Notes under the pieces: generated by a model | Databases searched by the model: none | Told to the model about the DNA's origin: nothing | What the model saw: the letters and a program-made list of their open reading frames with translations, nothing else | Part shown: positions 26,588 to 35,414 of the stretch, in pieces | Numbering within the stretch: position 1 is the first letter of the stretch | Layout: the number at the start of each line of letters is the position of its first letter | Source of the DNA: Cryobacterium inferilacus | GTDB taxonomy: Bacteria > Actinomycetota > Actinomycetes > Actinomycetales > Microbacteriaceae | Direction: 5' to 3' | DNA: 64,000 nt | Assembly: GCF_019599185.1 (NCBI RefSeq) | Contig: NZ_JAIEUL010000003.1 | Coordinates: 231,438 to 295,437 of the forward strand | Program-made: the position numbers and the translations under genes

Positions 26588-27457
26588 TCAGCGCAGTTGC
26601 TGACTGCCGATGACCGAGAGCAGCTGCAGCTTCTCGTAGCTCTCGGTTCCGGGTGACGCCGTGTAGACCAGCAGGAAGTGCGACTGGGCGGGATCGATCA
26701 GGGTCTGGCAGCTGAGTTCGAGATCACCCAGTTCGCTGTGCACGAAGTGCTTGGTCTCCCGGGGGCGCACGCCGATCTCGTGCAGTTCCCAGAGCGACCG
26801 GAACTCCGCGCTCTGCTCCAGGAGGGCTTCGGCCAGCTGAGCCGCCCGGGAGGACGGGCCCCGCCGGGTCGCCACCTCGCGCAGCCCGGAGACCCAGAGA
26901 CGGGCGAGGAACGGATGCTCGTCCGGCGCGTAGAGCGCCCGGCTCGACGGGTCGGCGAACCAGCGGTAGCCCAGGCTCCGGTGCGGGCCGGCGAAATGGG
27001 TGGTGTCGCCGGTCAACGCGATGCCGAGCGGGCTCTGCCTCAGGGTCTCTCCGAGCTCGGTGACGATCTCGGCGGGCGTGTCCTGCAGCCTGTCCAAAAT
27101 GCGCAGCAGCCCGGGGCTGATGTGGTCGCTCGAGGCACCGCGGGCCGGCGGATGGTGGCCGGCGAGGCGGAACAGGTGGTCGCGTTCCTCGACCGACAGG
27201 TGCAGGCCCTGTGCGATCGAGGCGATCATCTGCTCGGACGGCTGCGGTCCGGTGCCGCGCTCGATGCGGGCGTAGTAGTCGGTGGACATGTGGCAGAGCA
27301 CGGCCACTTCTTCGCGGCGGAGTCCGCTGGTGCGGCGGCGTTGTCCGCGCGTGAGGCCCACGTCCTCGGGCTGCAGCGCTTCCCGCCGTCGCAGCAGGAA
27401 TTCGGCCAGGCCGGTTCTGTCGATCAGGCCGGTTGTGTCGATCACGCGGGGTCCCAC
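26588..27457 (-). CDS. HTH regulator with MmyB-like ligand-binding domain
   Basis: A 289-aa regulator: residues about 17-90 form an XRE-type helix-turn-helix (GLRREEVAVLCHMSTDYYARIERG), and residues about 110-285 the MmyB-like PAS-related domain that binds fatty-acid-like ligands in the one solved structure. The GTG at 27457 is the start. It is divergent from an SDR oxidoreductase gene 165 bp away; in actinobacteria MmyB-type regulators frequently control such an adjacent SDR gene. The TerC remnant and heliorhodopsin follow on the same strand, so read-through from its promoter is possible. Confidence 0.9.
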   Translation of the reverse strand: MGPRVIDTTGLIDRTGLAEFLLRRREALQPEDVGLTRGQRRRTSGLRREEVAVLCHMSTDYYARIERGTGPQPSEQMIASIAQGLHLSVEERDHLFRLAGHHPPARGASSDHISPGLLRILDRLQDTPAEIVTELGETLRQSPLGIALTGDTTHFAGPHRSLGYRWFADPSSRALYAPDEHPFLARLWVSGLREVATRRGPSSRAAQLAEALLEQSAEFRSLWELHEIGVRPRETKHFVHSELGDLELSCQTLIDPAQSHFLLVYTASPGTESYEKLQLLSVIGSQQLR

Positions 27458-27621
27458 TTTCCACTAGGTCTTCTTTGTAGCTCACTCGCGCGGCAACATC
27501 CACTGATTGATGATCCACCCCTGGGAAACGGGGACTCGGCATCAGTGACCTGACGAGTCCTGGATAGACATCCTCGCGGCGGTCAGAGTCGAAGGACCGA
27601 CACGACTTGAGGAGCAGGCCC

Positions 27622-28563
27622 ATGCCACGCACACCGATCGACATCACCCTTCCCGACCTCACCGGCCGGCGCGCCGTTCTCACCGGCGGCAGCGACGGCA
27701 TCGGCCTCCGCATCGCCACCCGGCTGGCCCTGGCCGGCGCCGAGGTGGTGCTGCCGGTGCGCAACCCCCGCAAGGGCGAGGCCGCCATCGCCGGCATCCG
27801 CCGGACGGCCCCGGCAGCGAAGATCTCGCTGCGACAGCTCGACCTGTCTTCCCTGGAATCCGTGACGGCTCTGGCCGATACCCTGCGCGGCGAGGGTGAC
27901 CCGATCCATCTGCTGATCAACAATGCCGGCGTGATGACCCCGCCCACCCGGCAGACCACTGTCGACGGATTCGAGTCCCAGTTCGGCGTCAACCACCTGG
28001 GTCATTTCGCCCTGGTGGCCGGGCTGCTCCCGCTGCTTCGGGCGGGCCGCGCCCGGGTGACCTCGCAGGTGAGCGTCGCGGCCAACCAGGGCGCCATCAA
28101 CTGGGACGACCTCAACTGGGACCGCGGGTACCACGGCATGCACGCTTACAGCCAGTCGAAGATCGCGTTCGGCCTGTTCGGCCTCGAGCTGCAACGGCGA
28201 AGCATCACGAACGGATGGGGCATCAGCAGCAACCTGTCCCACCCGGGAGTCGCCCCCACCAGCCTGCTCTCCGCCCGTCCCGAGCTCGGCAGGGGCGAGG
28301 ACACGCGGAGCGTGCGCCTCATCCGCTGGTTGTCCGCTCGCGGAATCCTCGCCGGCACTCCAGAGACCGCTGCGCTCCCTTCCCTCACCGCGGCCACCGC
28401 ACCGGATGCCGCGGGTCGGTTCTACGGCCCGAAAGGCCCCGGACACACCAGCGGCGCTCCGGCCGAACAGAAGCTCTTCTCGCGCCTTCGCAGCGAGGAA
28501 GACGCCCGCCGCATCTGGCAGGTGTCCGAGGAGCTAACTGGGGCCGCCCTACCTGCCGCCTGA
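27622..28563 (+). CDS. SDR family oxidoreductase (retinol-dehydrogenase-like)
   Basis: A 313-aa short-chain dehydrogenase/reductase. Motifs: TGGSDGIG (NADP-binding TGxxxGIG), [15 protein letters not shown], and the catalytic YSQSK. The [17 protein letters not shown] segment places it in the atypical SDR branch that includes vertebrate retinol dehydrogenases 11-14 and WWOX. The ATG at 27622 has GAGGAG upstream; an in-frame TTG at 27607 is less likely. It is divergent from the MmyB-type regulator. Real substrates of bacterial members are mostly unknown, so retinoid activity is only a hypothesis prompted by the nearby heliorhodopsin. Confidence 0.9.
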   Translation: MPRTPIDITLPDLTGRRAVLTGGSDGIGLRIATRLALAGAEVVLPVRNPRKGEAAIAGIRRTAPAAKISLRQLDLSSLESVTALADTLRGEGDPIHLLINNAGVMTPPTRQTTVDGFESQFGVNHLGHFALVAGLLPLLRAGRARVTSQVSVAANQGAINWDDLNWDRGYHGMHAYSQSKIAFGLFGLELQRRSITNGWGISSNLSHPGVAPTSLLSARPELGRGEDTRSVRLIRWLSARGILAGTPETAALPSLTAATAPDAAGRFYGPKGPGHTSGAPAEQKLFSRLRSEEDARRIWQVSEELTGAALPAA

Positions 28564-28692
28564 CCTTACTCGCGGGAAAGGAGAGCAGCTCTCCTTGGCG
28601 TGCAAGGTGCTACTGATGACCGCTTGCAGCTGCGCGAGAATTCGATCATCGAGAAAAATGGTCAAGGTTGAGGTGTAGATCAATCGTCCCAT
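28549..28692 (-). pseudogene. N-terminal remnant of a DUF7882 protein
   Basis: The frame from ATG 28692 reads MGRLIYTSTLTIFLDDRILA and QLQAVISSTLHAKES, which matches the first 38 or so residues of the DUF7882 family (usual form M-G-x-L-x-Y-...-DDRxLAHLQ...KLRRGES) that is abundant in Microbacteriaceae. It then leaves the family and stops at 28549, inside the end of the SDR gene. Full-length members are about 95-110 aa, so more than half is missing. Confidence 0.6.
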
Positions 28693-28994
28693 TGCACCGA
28701 CTCGCCTACTCAGCAGATACGACGGATGCCCCTCCACCCCTCATCGGGTAGATCTCGATACGAGAACACCATATCCACCCCTGACTTTCCTCGCGCCGGT
28801 CGTCTGGCGCTCGACAAAAGGCCGGCGAGGCAGTCATGATTCCCGTTACGATCCCGATGAAGTCCAGTTTGAGCGTCATGCCATCACCGTAAGAGACTCT
28901 GACCAGATGGGCACCCCCTACTGGGATGAGCCACGGGCGGCCGATACTGTGAACGGATGGCCCATCCCAGGCGTGTCGATTGGAGATCCTTGTC
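28693..28994. other. Intergenic stretch without a recognisable gene
   Basis: About 300 bp between the DUF7882 remnant and DUF1905 copy 2. I see no convincing gene, tRNA or terminator. The base composition is visibly less GC-rich than the surroundings, and no ribosome binding site leads into an open frame of any length, which fits decayed sequence. Confidence 0.5.
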
Positions 28995-29282
28995 ATGAGC
29001 ACCGCGAAAGGCCCGATGCAGTTTTCCTTCACCGCTCCCATTGGAGTGCTGGTGAAAGGGGAGATGTGGTCGTGTGTCGAGGTCCCCGGCTCGGTGGAGC
29101 TGTTCGGCACCGGGAAGGCCGTCCGGGTGGTCGCGCAGGTGGATGACCAGCCGGTGACCGCGGGGCTGATGCCCACCGGATCGGGTGGCCACATGCTTTC
29201 GATCAGCGCCAAGCTCCGCACGAAGCTCGGCAAAGAGGCCGGGGACGACGTCACCGTGCAGCTGTCAGAACGATTGACCTGA
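28995..29282 (+). CDS. DUF1905 protein, copy 2
   Basis: A 95-aa paralogue of the protein at 24981, differing at 14 of 95 positions. Both copies keep the same length, the same start MST and the same final SERLT. The ATG at 28995 is chosen by comparison with copy 1; an in-frame TTG lies at 28980. Here the gene is followed 11 bp later by a small gene on the same strand, which copy 1 lacks. Confidence 0.85.
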   Translation: MSTAKGPMQFSFTAPIGVLVKGEMWSCVEVPGSVELFGTGKAVRVVAQVDDQPVTAGLMPTGSGGHMLSISAKLRTKLGKEAGDDVTVQLSERLT

Positions 29283-29293
29283 GGAGACGTCCA

Positions 29294-29581
29294 GTGGCTG
29301 CCAGCGAGAAGCTCGCCCGGGCTCAGACCGAGCTCGCCGACATCAACGTGCGAATCGACAACCACCCACTCAACAGCAACCCGATGATGGATGCTCGCGC
29401 GGTTGTTGCCGAGCATCGCGACGCGGGCAAGGACGCCGTCGAGGTCGCCCTCGCCGACCAAGCGCTGCCCAGTGCGGCCGAGCAGGGCAAGGCCCTTGTG
29501 CGCGGCGTCACCTCGCTGTGGTGGCTGAACCTCCGGCGCGTTCGTCTCGAAGACCGAATCAGCAGGCTCGAACGCTTGTGA
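29294..29581 (+). CDS. Small hypothetical protein
   Basis: A 95-aa, mostly helical, soluble protein that I do not recognise. The GTG start at 29294 is preceded by GAGGAG that overlaps the stop of DUF1905 copy 2 (TGAGGAG), so it is translationally coupled to it. Heptad-like spacing in the first 25 residues (LARAQTELADINVRI) and the last 20 (LRRVRLEDRISRLERL) suggests a helical hairpin. Confidence 0.65.
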   Translation: MAASEKLARAQTELADINVRIDNHPLNSNPMMDARAVVAEHRDAGKDAVEVALADQALPSAAEQGKALVRGVTSLWWLNLRRVRLEDRISRLERL

Positions 29582-29625
29582 CGTTCCGGCAGAGCCGTGC
29601 TCGACCAGGATTCCCGACACCTGAG

Positions 29626-30432
29626 ATGAAGATCAGACGAGGCTCGATCGAGCTCCACATCACAGACACCGCAGGCTCTGGGCATCCGGTCGTGATCCTT
29701 CACGGTCTGGCGGGCAGCAGCACCGAGCTGGCGGCGACGGCCGCGGCCCTCGGCGATCACCGAGTGGTCACGCTTGACGCGCGAGGGCACGGTCGGAGCA
29801 CGCGATTTCCTGATGACGTGTCGCGGGAGGCCCATGTGGCTGACGTGGTGTTCGTGATCGAGTCGGTGCTCGGGAGACCCGTTTCCCTGGTCGGCCAGTC
29901 CATGGGCGGCCACACCGCCCTGCTCGTCGCGAGTGCACGGCCCGATCTGGTGGAACGGCTCGTTCTCCTGGAAGCCGGTGTCGGCGGGGATGGCGATGAT
30001 CGAAGCCGAAGTGACCTGCATCGTTTCTTCACCTCCTGGCCGGCACCGTTCGTTGACGAAACGCACGCACGCGCATTCCTCGGTGACTCCTCTCTTGCAC
30101 GCGCCTGGATGGCCGATCTCGAGGTGCGGCCGGATGGGCTGTGGCCGCGCTTCGATCCCGACGTCATGGTCGCCACCATCGCTCACGTCGACGCTCACCC
30201 ACGCTGGCAGGAGTGGTGCAGCCTCGACGTCCCCTCCCTCGCTGTCTTCGGTGCCGAGGGGATGTTCTCCGCGGCAGTGAAGGATGAGTTCGTGTCCCGT
30301 GGTCGCCACGTTCAACGGGTCGACCTCGACGGAGGAAGTCATGACGCCCATCTCGACGCCTTCCCCCAGTGGATAGATGCACTCAAGGCTTTTCTCGCGC
30401 CGGCTCACGGGACGGAGCACCATGACAGCTGA
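29626..30432 (+). CDS. Alpha/beta hydrolase
   Basis: A 268-aa alpha/beta-hydrolase fold enzyme. The oxyanion segment VVILHGLAGSS, the nucleophile elbow GQSMGG (Ser of GxSxG) and a C-terminal His in GGSHDAHLD complete the triad; the acid is likely Asp near FGAEGM. Substrate unknown. The ATG at 29626 is chosen because similarity begins at MKIRRGSIEL. Its stop overlaps the next gene by 11 bp. Confidence 0.88.
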   Translation: MKIRRGSIELHITDTAGSGHPVVILHGLAGSSTELAATAAALGDHRVVTLDARGHGRSTRFPDDVSREAHVADVVFVIESVLGRPVSLVGQSMGGHTALLVASARPDLVERLVLLEAGVGGDGDDRSRSDLHRFFTSWPAPFVDETHARAFLGDSSLARAWMADLEVRPDGLWPRFDPDVMVATIAHVDAHPRWQEWCSLDVPSLAVFGAEGMFSAAVKDEFVSRGRHVQRVDLDGGSHDAHLDAFPQWIDALKAFLAPAHGTEHHDS

Positions 30433-31063
30433 CCCTGGTCACGATGGCATCGAACTGCGAAATCACTGGTGGTGGCGGCCCGGGTGGCAGCTCGGCACAC
30501 GGTATTACACCTGGCATCTCACCTTTCCGGCTGAGCCGCCGTTCCGTCGACTCGTCGGCTCGTACCAACACACGCTTTCCGGGTTTGCCCAGTTGGATGC
30601 GGTGCCGATGGAGTGGCTGCACCTGACCCTGGTTGGCGTGGGTGACGCCACGGCCGTCACCCATGCGCAGGTGTGCCGCATCGCGGATCGGGTGCGGCGA
30701 GAGGCCGCGGTGCTGCCTCCGGTCGCGCTAACGTTTCAGCGTGCGGTCGTCCTGAACGAAGCGGTCGCGCTCGTGGCTGAGCCGAATGAGTCACTGGCGG
30801 ACCTGCGGCGGATGCTGACCGCGGTGGTCAGCGAATCGCTCCCAGCCGCGCCGGCACCAGCCGTTGCCCCACGTGCGTTCGTGCCTCACGTCAGCGTGGC
30901 TTACGTCAACGCGGACTCCGCCGGGCTGCACGTTTCCCGCGCCGTCGACCAGACGCCGACGCCGGCCGCCGTCGCGGTCTCGCCGCTGCTCTCCCTCATC
31001 GAACTGCACCGGGACAACCGGCAGTACGAGTGGCGCACCATCGAGGACATCCCGTTGGGCTAG
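30422..31063 (+). CDS. 2H phosphoesterase (2'-5' RNA ligase family)
   Basis: A 213-aa protein with two HxT/S motifs: WLHLTLVGVG and FVPHVSVAYVN, spaced about 115 residues apart as in the 2'-5' RNA ligase family of 2H phosphoesterases. The start at 30422 overlaps the preceding hydrolase gene by 11 bp, so the two are translationally coupled. The combination does not point to a known pathway. Confidence 0.82.
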   Translation: MTADPGHDGIELRNHWWWRPGWQLGTRYYTWHLTFPAEPPFRRLVGSYQHTLSGFAQLDAVPMEWLHLTLVGVGDATAVTHAQVCRIADRVRREAAVLPPVALTFQRAVVLNEAVALVAEPNESLADLRRMLTAVVSESLPAAPAPAVAPRAFVPHVSVAYVNADSAGLHVSRAVDQTPTPAAVAVSPLLSLIELHRDNRQYEWRTIEDIPLG

Positions 31064-31090
31064 ATCAGCCCCTGCGCCAGCGTGCCTCGG

Positions 31091-32344
31091 TCACCGGCTG
31101 ATTTCGACGGTCGCCGAACCGGCCCCGGCAACCAGTTCCACCTCGGCAACCCCGGCCAGGGTGCTGATTCGGTACTGCCCGGCGAAGCCGCGCACCGGCA
31201 CGACGCCATCGGCGTCCGTGGTCATGCGCGTCTCGGGGTGCCACCACTCACCGCGCACCAGCGCCTGCAGCGCGTCGTAGGCGGGCTTCTTGCTGCCGTC
31301 CCGGCGGATCAGCCCCGACGGCGCCCCGAGCCAGGCCCCGTGATCGGTGATGCCCCAATAGGTCAGCGACTCGACCGCGGGGTGGGACACCACCGTGCGG
31401 TAGTGCCGCACGATCTCGTCGGCCTGGCGGGCCTCCCCCTCTGGCGTCGACGGCCACGACTCCGGCTGGAAGTCGTTGAGGTCAACGATCTCCGGGGGCA
31501 TCAGCTCGCCCGACAGCAGCGTCGTTTCGGTCAGCTGTAGCGGCAGCCCGAACCGGGCGAACCTCTCGAGGATCCCCCACACCTGCTCCTCGCCCCGATA
31601 ACCCTGATGCATGTGGGTCTGCAGGCCGATGGCGTCGATGCGGATGCCCGCCGTCAGGCAGTCCTCGATCAACCTCTCGTAATCGGCGGAGAGGTCGAAA
31701 TCGTTGAGAACCAGCCGGGCGGTCGGGTTCGCGGCCCGCGCCTCCTCGAAGGCCAGCCGTACCATGCCCACCTGGCCCCGGCGCTGGGCGAGCCGGGTCA
31801 CGGCGTTGTCCTCCGCGGTGAAGACCGGCAGGATCACGACCTCGTTGATCGCGTCCCACAGGTCCACAACACCGGCGAAGTCGGTGACGTCTCGGCGGAT
31901 GCGCTGGCGAATGGCCGCTTCAACCTCCGCGTCGTCGAGGTCGAGCAGCCATTCCGGCGCCAGGGTGTGCCAGAGCAGGGGGTGGCCCTTCACGGTCACA
32001 CCTCGGTCGGTGAACCACTCGGCGGTGCGGCGCAACCGCGTCGTGTCGGGGTGGCCGCGCTCCGGCTCGAAGCCGCGCCAGTAGAAGGGCAGGGTCATGG
32101 TGTTGAACAGGCCGAGCCAGTCTTCGGCGAGCGCGGCCGGGTCCGGCGGTGCGTCAGGCGACCCAGGCACCGCGCCCGATGCCGCAGGCCCGCCGAGCCA
32201 GTCGATGAAGTCGAAGCCGATGTTGCCGAACCCGAACGCGTGCCGGGTCTGCTCCACGAACACCTCCGCATCGGCAAGTGGCCGCCCCAACGAATCGACC
32301 AGCCTGACGCGGGCATCGGCAAGGCGGTGGGTGAGTTCAGGCAC
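31091..32344 (-). CDS. GH10 endo-1,4-beta-xylanase, cytoplasmic
   Basis: A 417-aa glycoside hydrolase family 10 enzyme that cleaves beta-1,4-xylan or xylo-oligosaccharides with retention. The family motif KGHPLLWH (119-126), the acid/base Glu168 in DAINE and the nucleophile Glu273 in LTETT are all present. No signal peptide or carbohydrate-binding module is visible, so it probably acts on imported xylo-oligosaccharides. The first 30 residues form a beta-strand pair resembling an N-terminal jelly-roll edge. No sugar transporter gene is adjacent. Confidence 0.9.
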   Translation of the reverse strand: MPELTHRLADARVRLVDSLGRPLADAEVFVEQTRHAFGFGNIGFDFIDWLGGPAASGAVPGSPDAPPDPAALAEDWLGLFNTMTLPFYWRGFEPERGHPDTTRLRRTAEWFTDRGVTVKGHPLLWHTLAPEWLLDLDDAEVEAAIRQRIRRDVTDFAGVVDLWDAINEVVILPVFTAEDNAVTRLAQRRGQVGMVRLAFEEARAANPTARLVLNDFDLSADYERLIEDCLTAGIRIDAIGLQTHMHQGYRGEEQVWGILERFARFGLPLQLTETTLLSGELMPPEIVDLNDFQPESWPSTPEGEARQADEIVRHYRTVVSHPAVESLTYWGITDHGAWLGAPSGLIRRDGSKKPAYDALQALVRGEWWHPETRMTTDADGVVPVRGFAGQYRISTLAGVAEVELVAGAGSATVEISR

Positions 32345-32477
32345 GGCGGCGTCCTTCGGTACGGGGGGGATCTCCCTGAAACCTACCGGCCGGTGCCCGA
32401 TCAGCCCAGACTTTTCGTCGCACTTTCGATTGGGTTGCGCTGCCGCCCACGGCTACCTTCGCGCGCGGCGCGAGCCG

Positions 32478-33080
32478 CTAAATCAGGGCCTGCTTCTCGA
32501 GCTGCTCGTAGCCGCGGGTGGCGTCGACCCTGGCCGCCCAGAGCACGGTCCGCCCGGCGGCCAGGGACTTCGGCACGTCGATGATGCGCTGGTTGCTGCT
32601 GCCCCGAAACTGCAGCCGCAGGTCTTTCAGCGTCTCGTCGAACGGGCCGTCGACGAGCACGTCGATCAGGCCGAGCAGCTCGAGCTTGTCTGGGCTGTCC
32701 TGCAGCAGCTCCTCGAAGATGTAGCCGGTCCACGACCAGATGTCCTTCGTCGCGCCGAGTTCCGCGCGCACCCGGCGCACCAGCGACAGACAGACCCCGG
32801 TGTTCACGAACGGTTCGCCGCCGAGCAGGGTGAGCCCCTGCACGTACGGTTGGGCCAGGTCGGCGAGGATCCGGTCTTCGAGCTCGGCCGTGTACGGGGT
32901 ACCGTACCGAAAGTTCCAGGTGGCCCGGTTGAAGCAGCCCTCGCAGGCGAACAGGCATCCGCTCACGTAGAGGCTGCAGCGCACGCCCTCACCGTCGACG
33001 AACATGAACGGCTTGTAGTCGCCCACGAAGCCCTGGCTGAGCTTGTCGGAGAGCCATTCGCCTGGGTCCGGATGGCGCAT
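32478..33080 (-). CDS. nrdG: NrdG, anaerobic RNR-activating radical SAM protein
   Basis: A 200-aa radical SAM enzyme that installs the glycyl radical on NrdD. The cluster motif CLFACEGC (CxxxCxxC) lies near residue 45, followed by GGEPF. The ATG at 33080 follows the nrdD stop by one base, confirming the start and the operon. An in-frame ATG 30 bp upstream lies within nrdD and is unlikely. Confidence 0.95.
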   Translation of the reverse strand: MRHPDPGEWLSDKLSQGFVGDYKPFMFVDGEGVRCSLYVSGCLFACEGCFNRATWNFRYGTPYTAELEDRILADLAQPYVQGLTLLGGEPFVNTGVCLSLVRRVRAELGATKDIWSWTGYIFEELLQDSPDKLELLGLIDVLVDGPFDETLKDLRLQFRGSSNQRIIDVPKSLAAGRTVLWAARVDATRGYEQLEKQALI

Positions 33081-33081
33081 G

Positions 33082-35337
33082 TCAGAGCGAGCCGCTGCTG
33101 CCGGTGGCACCGGCCATGTGCTTCACCCTGGAGACGATCTCCTGGTGGCGGCCGTGCACCATCGGGCGGGCCTGCGGGTTGCCGAGGTAGCCGCAGGTGC
33201 GCTTGACCACGTCGCAGCTGGCCGGGTCGTCGTTGCCGCAGTCGGGGCAGGCGAAACCCCGGTCGGTGGGGGTGAAGTCGCCGGCGAAGTCGCATTTGTA
33301 GCAACGGTCGATCGGGGTGTTGGTGCCCAGGTAGCCCACCCGGTCGTAGGCGTAGTCCCAGACCGCCTCGAGCGCCTTGGGGTTCTGCTGCAGCACCGGG
33401 TACTCGCAGTAGTGAATGAAGCCGCCGGAGGAGAACACCGGGTAGTCCTTCTCGAAGTCGAGCTTCTCGAACGGGGTGGGGTTCTTGCGCACGTCGTAGT
33501 GGAAGCTGTTCGTGTAGTAATCCTTGTCGGTGATGTCCTCCACCGAGCCGAACTTCACCTTGTCCAACTTGGAGAACCGGTCGGTCAGGCTCTCGCTCGG
33601 GGTGGAGTAGACGCTGAACTGGTAGCCGTACTCGGCGCTCCACGCCTTGGTGTGCGCGTCGAGGGCCCTGAGGATGTCGAGGGTGAACGCCTTCGCGTCG
33701 GCGTCGCCCTCCCAGGCACCGCCGAAGAACGCCGCGGCCACCTCGTAGAGGCCGATGTAGCCCAGCGACACCGTGGAGCGGCCGTCCTTGAAGAGGGTGT
33801 CGACCGAGTCGGTGCGGGCCAGCTGCTGGCCGAACGCGCCGTAGACATAGAGGATCGGCGCGTTCGCGGGGGTCGCCTGTTTGCACCGTTCGATGCGGTA
33901 GACCAGGGCGTCGCGGGTGATCTGCAGGCGCTCCTCGAGGATGCTCCAGAACTTGGCCTGGTCGCCGGCGGCCTCCAGTGCGATGCGCGGCAGGTTCACC
34001 GTCACCACACCGAGGTTCATCCGGCCCTCGGAGACGTCATTGCCGTCGGCGTCGGTCCAGCCCTGCAGGAAGGAGCGGCACCCCATCGGCACCTTGAAGC
34101 TGCCGGTGATCTCGATGAGCTTGTCGTAGCTGAGCACGTCCGGGTACATCCGCTTGGTGGAGCACTCCAGCGCGAGCTGCTTGATGTCGTAGTTCGGGTC
34201 GCCCTCGACCAGGTTGAGGTCGCGCTTGAGCGTGAAGATCAGCTTGGGGAAGATCGCGGTGCGCTTCTCGCTGCCGAGGCCGTCGATGCGGATCTGCAGG
34301 ATCGCCCGCTGAATCTCCCGTTCGAACCAGTCGGTGCCCAGGCCGAAGCCGAGCGACACGAACGGGGTCTGCCCGTTGGAGGTGAACAGTGTGTTGATCT
34401 CGTATTCGAGACTCTGCATCGCATCGTAGATGTCCTTGCGGGTCTTCTCCTCCGCGTACGCGCGGTGCTGGCTCTCGTCACCGATCCACCGTTTGGCGTC
34501 GGCGAGGTGCTTGGCGAAGTTGGCCCTGGCGTAGGGGGCCAGGAGCTCGTCCGTGCGGTTGGCGGAGCATCCGCCGTACTGGCTGGACGCCACATTCGCG
34601 ATGATCTGCGAGATCTGCGCGGTGGCGGTCTGGATGGAGCGGGGCGGCTCCACGTCGGCGTTGCCGATGCGAAAACCCCGGCTGAGCATGCCGGCGAAGT
34701 CGATCAGGCAGCAGTTGGTCATCGGCGCGTACGGGCTGTAGTCCAGGTCGTGAAAGTGGATGTCGCCCTTCTGGTGCGCGTTGGACACGTGCGGGGGCAG
34801 CATCTTGTGGCCGATGGCCTTGCCCACGGCCCCGGCGGTGAGGTCTCGTTGGGTATTGAAGACGTCGCTGTCTTTGTTGGCGTTCTCGTTCACCACGCTC
34901 GAGTCTTTACTGAGCAGGTTGATGATCGAGTGGTTGATGTCGGTGGACTTGCTGCGAGCGAAGTCACGCTGGGCACGGTAGCCGATGTACTTCTCGGCCA
35001 GGCCGTACTCGTGGCTCTCGAGCAGCGCGTGCTCCACGATGTTCTGCACCTCGTAGATCTTGATATCGGTGGCGAAGCGGCCGGCGATCTCCCGGTTGAC
35101 CGCGACGACGATGTCCACGATCGCGCGGTGCACCAGCGGCGTCATCTCGGTGTGAATCTCCACGGCAGCCTTGACCAGCGCCTCATACACCTTCGTATCG
35201 TCGAAGGGCACCCGGCGGCCGTCGCGTTTGACCACCTGGATGGGGCCGACCTCGGGGGCCTGCAGCGGCGTCGTCTGGTCGACGGCGTCGTCGCGGGTGG
35301 CGGTGGTCTGGGCCGGGGCGCTGATGGGGGATTTCAC
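33082..35337 (-). CDS. nrdD: NrdD, anaerobic ribonucleoside-triphosphate reductase
   Basis: The class III reductase that makes dNTPs from NTPs without oxygen, about 751 aa. An ATP-cone opens the protein (VVKRDGRRVPFDDTKVYEAL), NSCLLIDFAG-type finger-loop residues occur near 190 (NCCLIDFAG), a zinc site lies near the end (CYKCDF and CPDC), and the glycyl-radical motif is RTCGYLG. The GTG at 35337 is the most likely start (no ATG is near), but the ribosome binding site is poor. A likely NrdR box pair lies just upstream (35366-35414). Downstream nrdG is one base away. Confidence 0.93.
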   Translation of the reverse strand: MKSPISAPAQTTATRDDAVDQTTPLQAPEVGPIQVVKRDGRRVPFDDTKVYEALVKAAVEIHTEMTPLVHRAIVDIVVAVNREIAGRFATDIKIYEVQNIVEHALLESHEYGLAEKYIGYRAQRDFARSKSTDINHSIINLLSKDSSVVNENANKDSDVFNTQRDLTAGAVGKAIGHKMLPPHVSNAHQKGDIHFHDLDYSPYAPMTNCCLIDFAGMLSRGFRIGNADVEPPRSIQTATAQISQIIANVASSQYGGCSANRTDELLAPYARANFAKHLADAKRWIGDESQHRAYAEEKTRKDIYDAMQSLEYEINTLFTSNGQTPFVSLGFGLGTDWFEREIQRAILQIRIDGLGSEKRTAIFPKLIFTLKRDLNLVEGDPNYDIKQLALECSTKRMYPDVLSYDKLIEITGSFKVPMGCRSFLQGWTDADGNDVSEGRMNLGVVTVNLPRIALEAAGDQAKFWSILEERLQITRDALVYRIERCKQATPANAPILYVYGAFGQQLARTDSVDTLFKDGRSTVSLGYIGLYEVAAAFFGGAWEGDADAKAFTLDILRALDAHTKAWSAEYGYQFSVYSTPSESLTDRFSKLDKVKFGSVEDITDKDYYTNSFHYDVRKNPTPFEKLDFEKDYPVFSSGGFIHYCEYPVLQQNPKALEAVWDYAYDRVGYLGTNTPIDRCYKCDFAGDFTPTDRGFACPDCGNDDPASCDVVKRTCGYLGNPQARPMVHGRHQEIVSRVKHMAGATGSSGSL

Positions 35338-35365
35338 GCCTTCAGCATAGGGACGCCGAACCCGC

Positions 35366-35414
35366 ACAATCCCTATATTTGGGTGCCTTTGGTCCCTAGC
35401 GCCGCTACATGTAG
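35366..35414. promoter_or_regulatory. Probable NrdR box pair upstream of nrdD
   Basis: Two sites match the NrdR box core CWATATATWG at 8 of 10 positions: CTATATTTGG (35373-35382) and the palindromic CTACATGTAG (35405-35414). Their centres are 32 bp apart, about three helical turns, the spacing known for NrdR box pairs. They lie 36-77 bp upstream of the nrdD start, so NrdR would repress transcription when dATP is high. An nrdR gene is not in the window. Confidence 0.55.
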
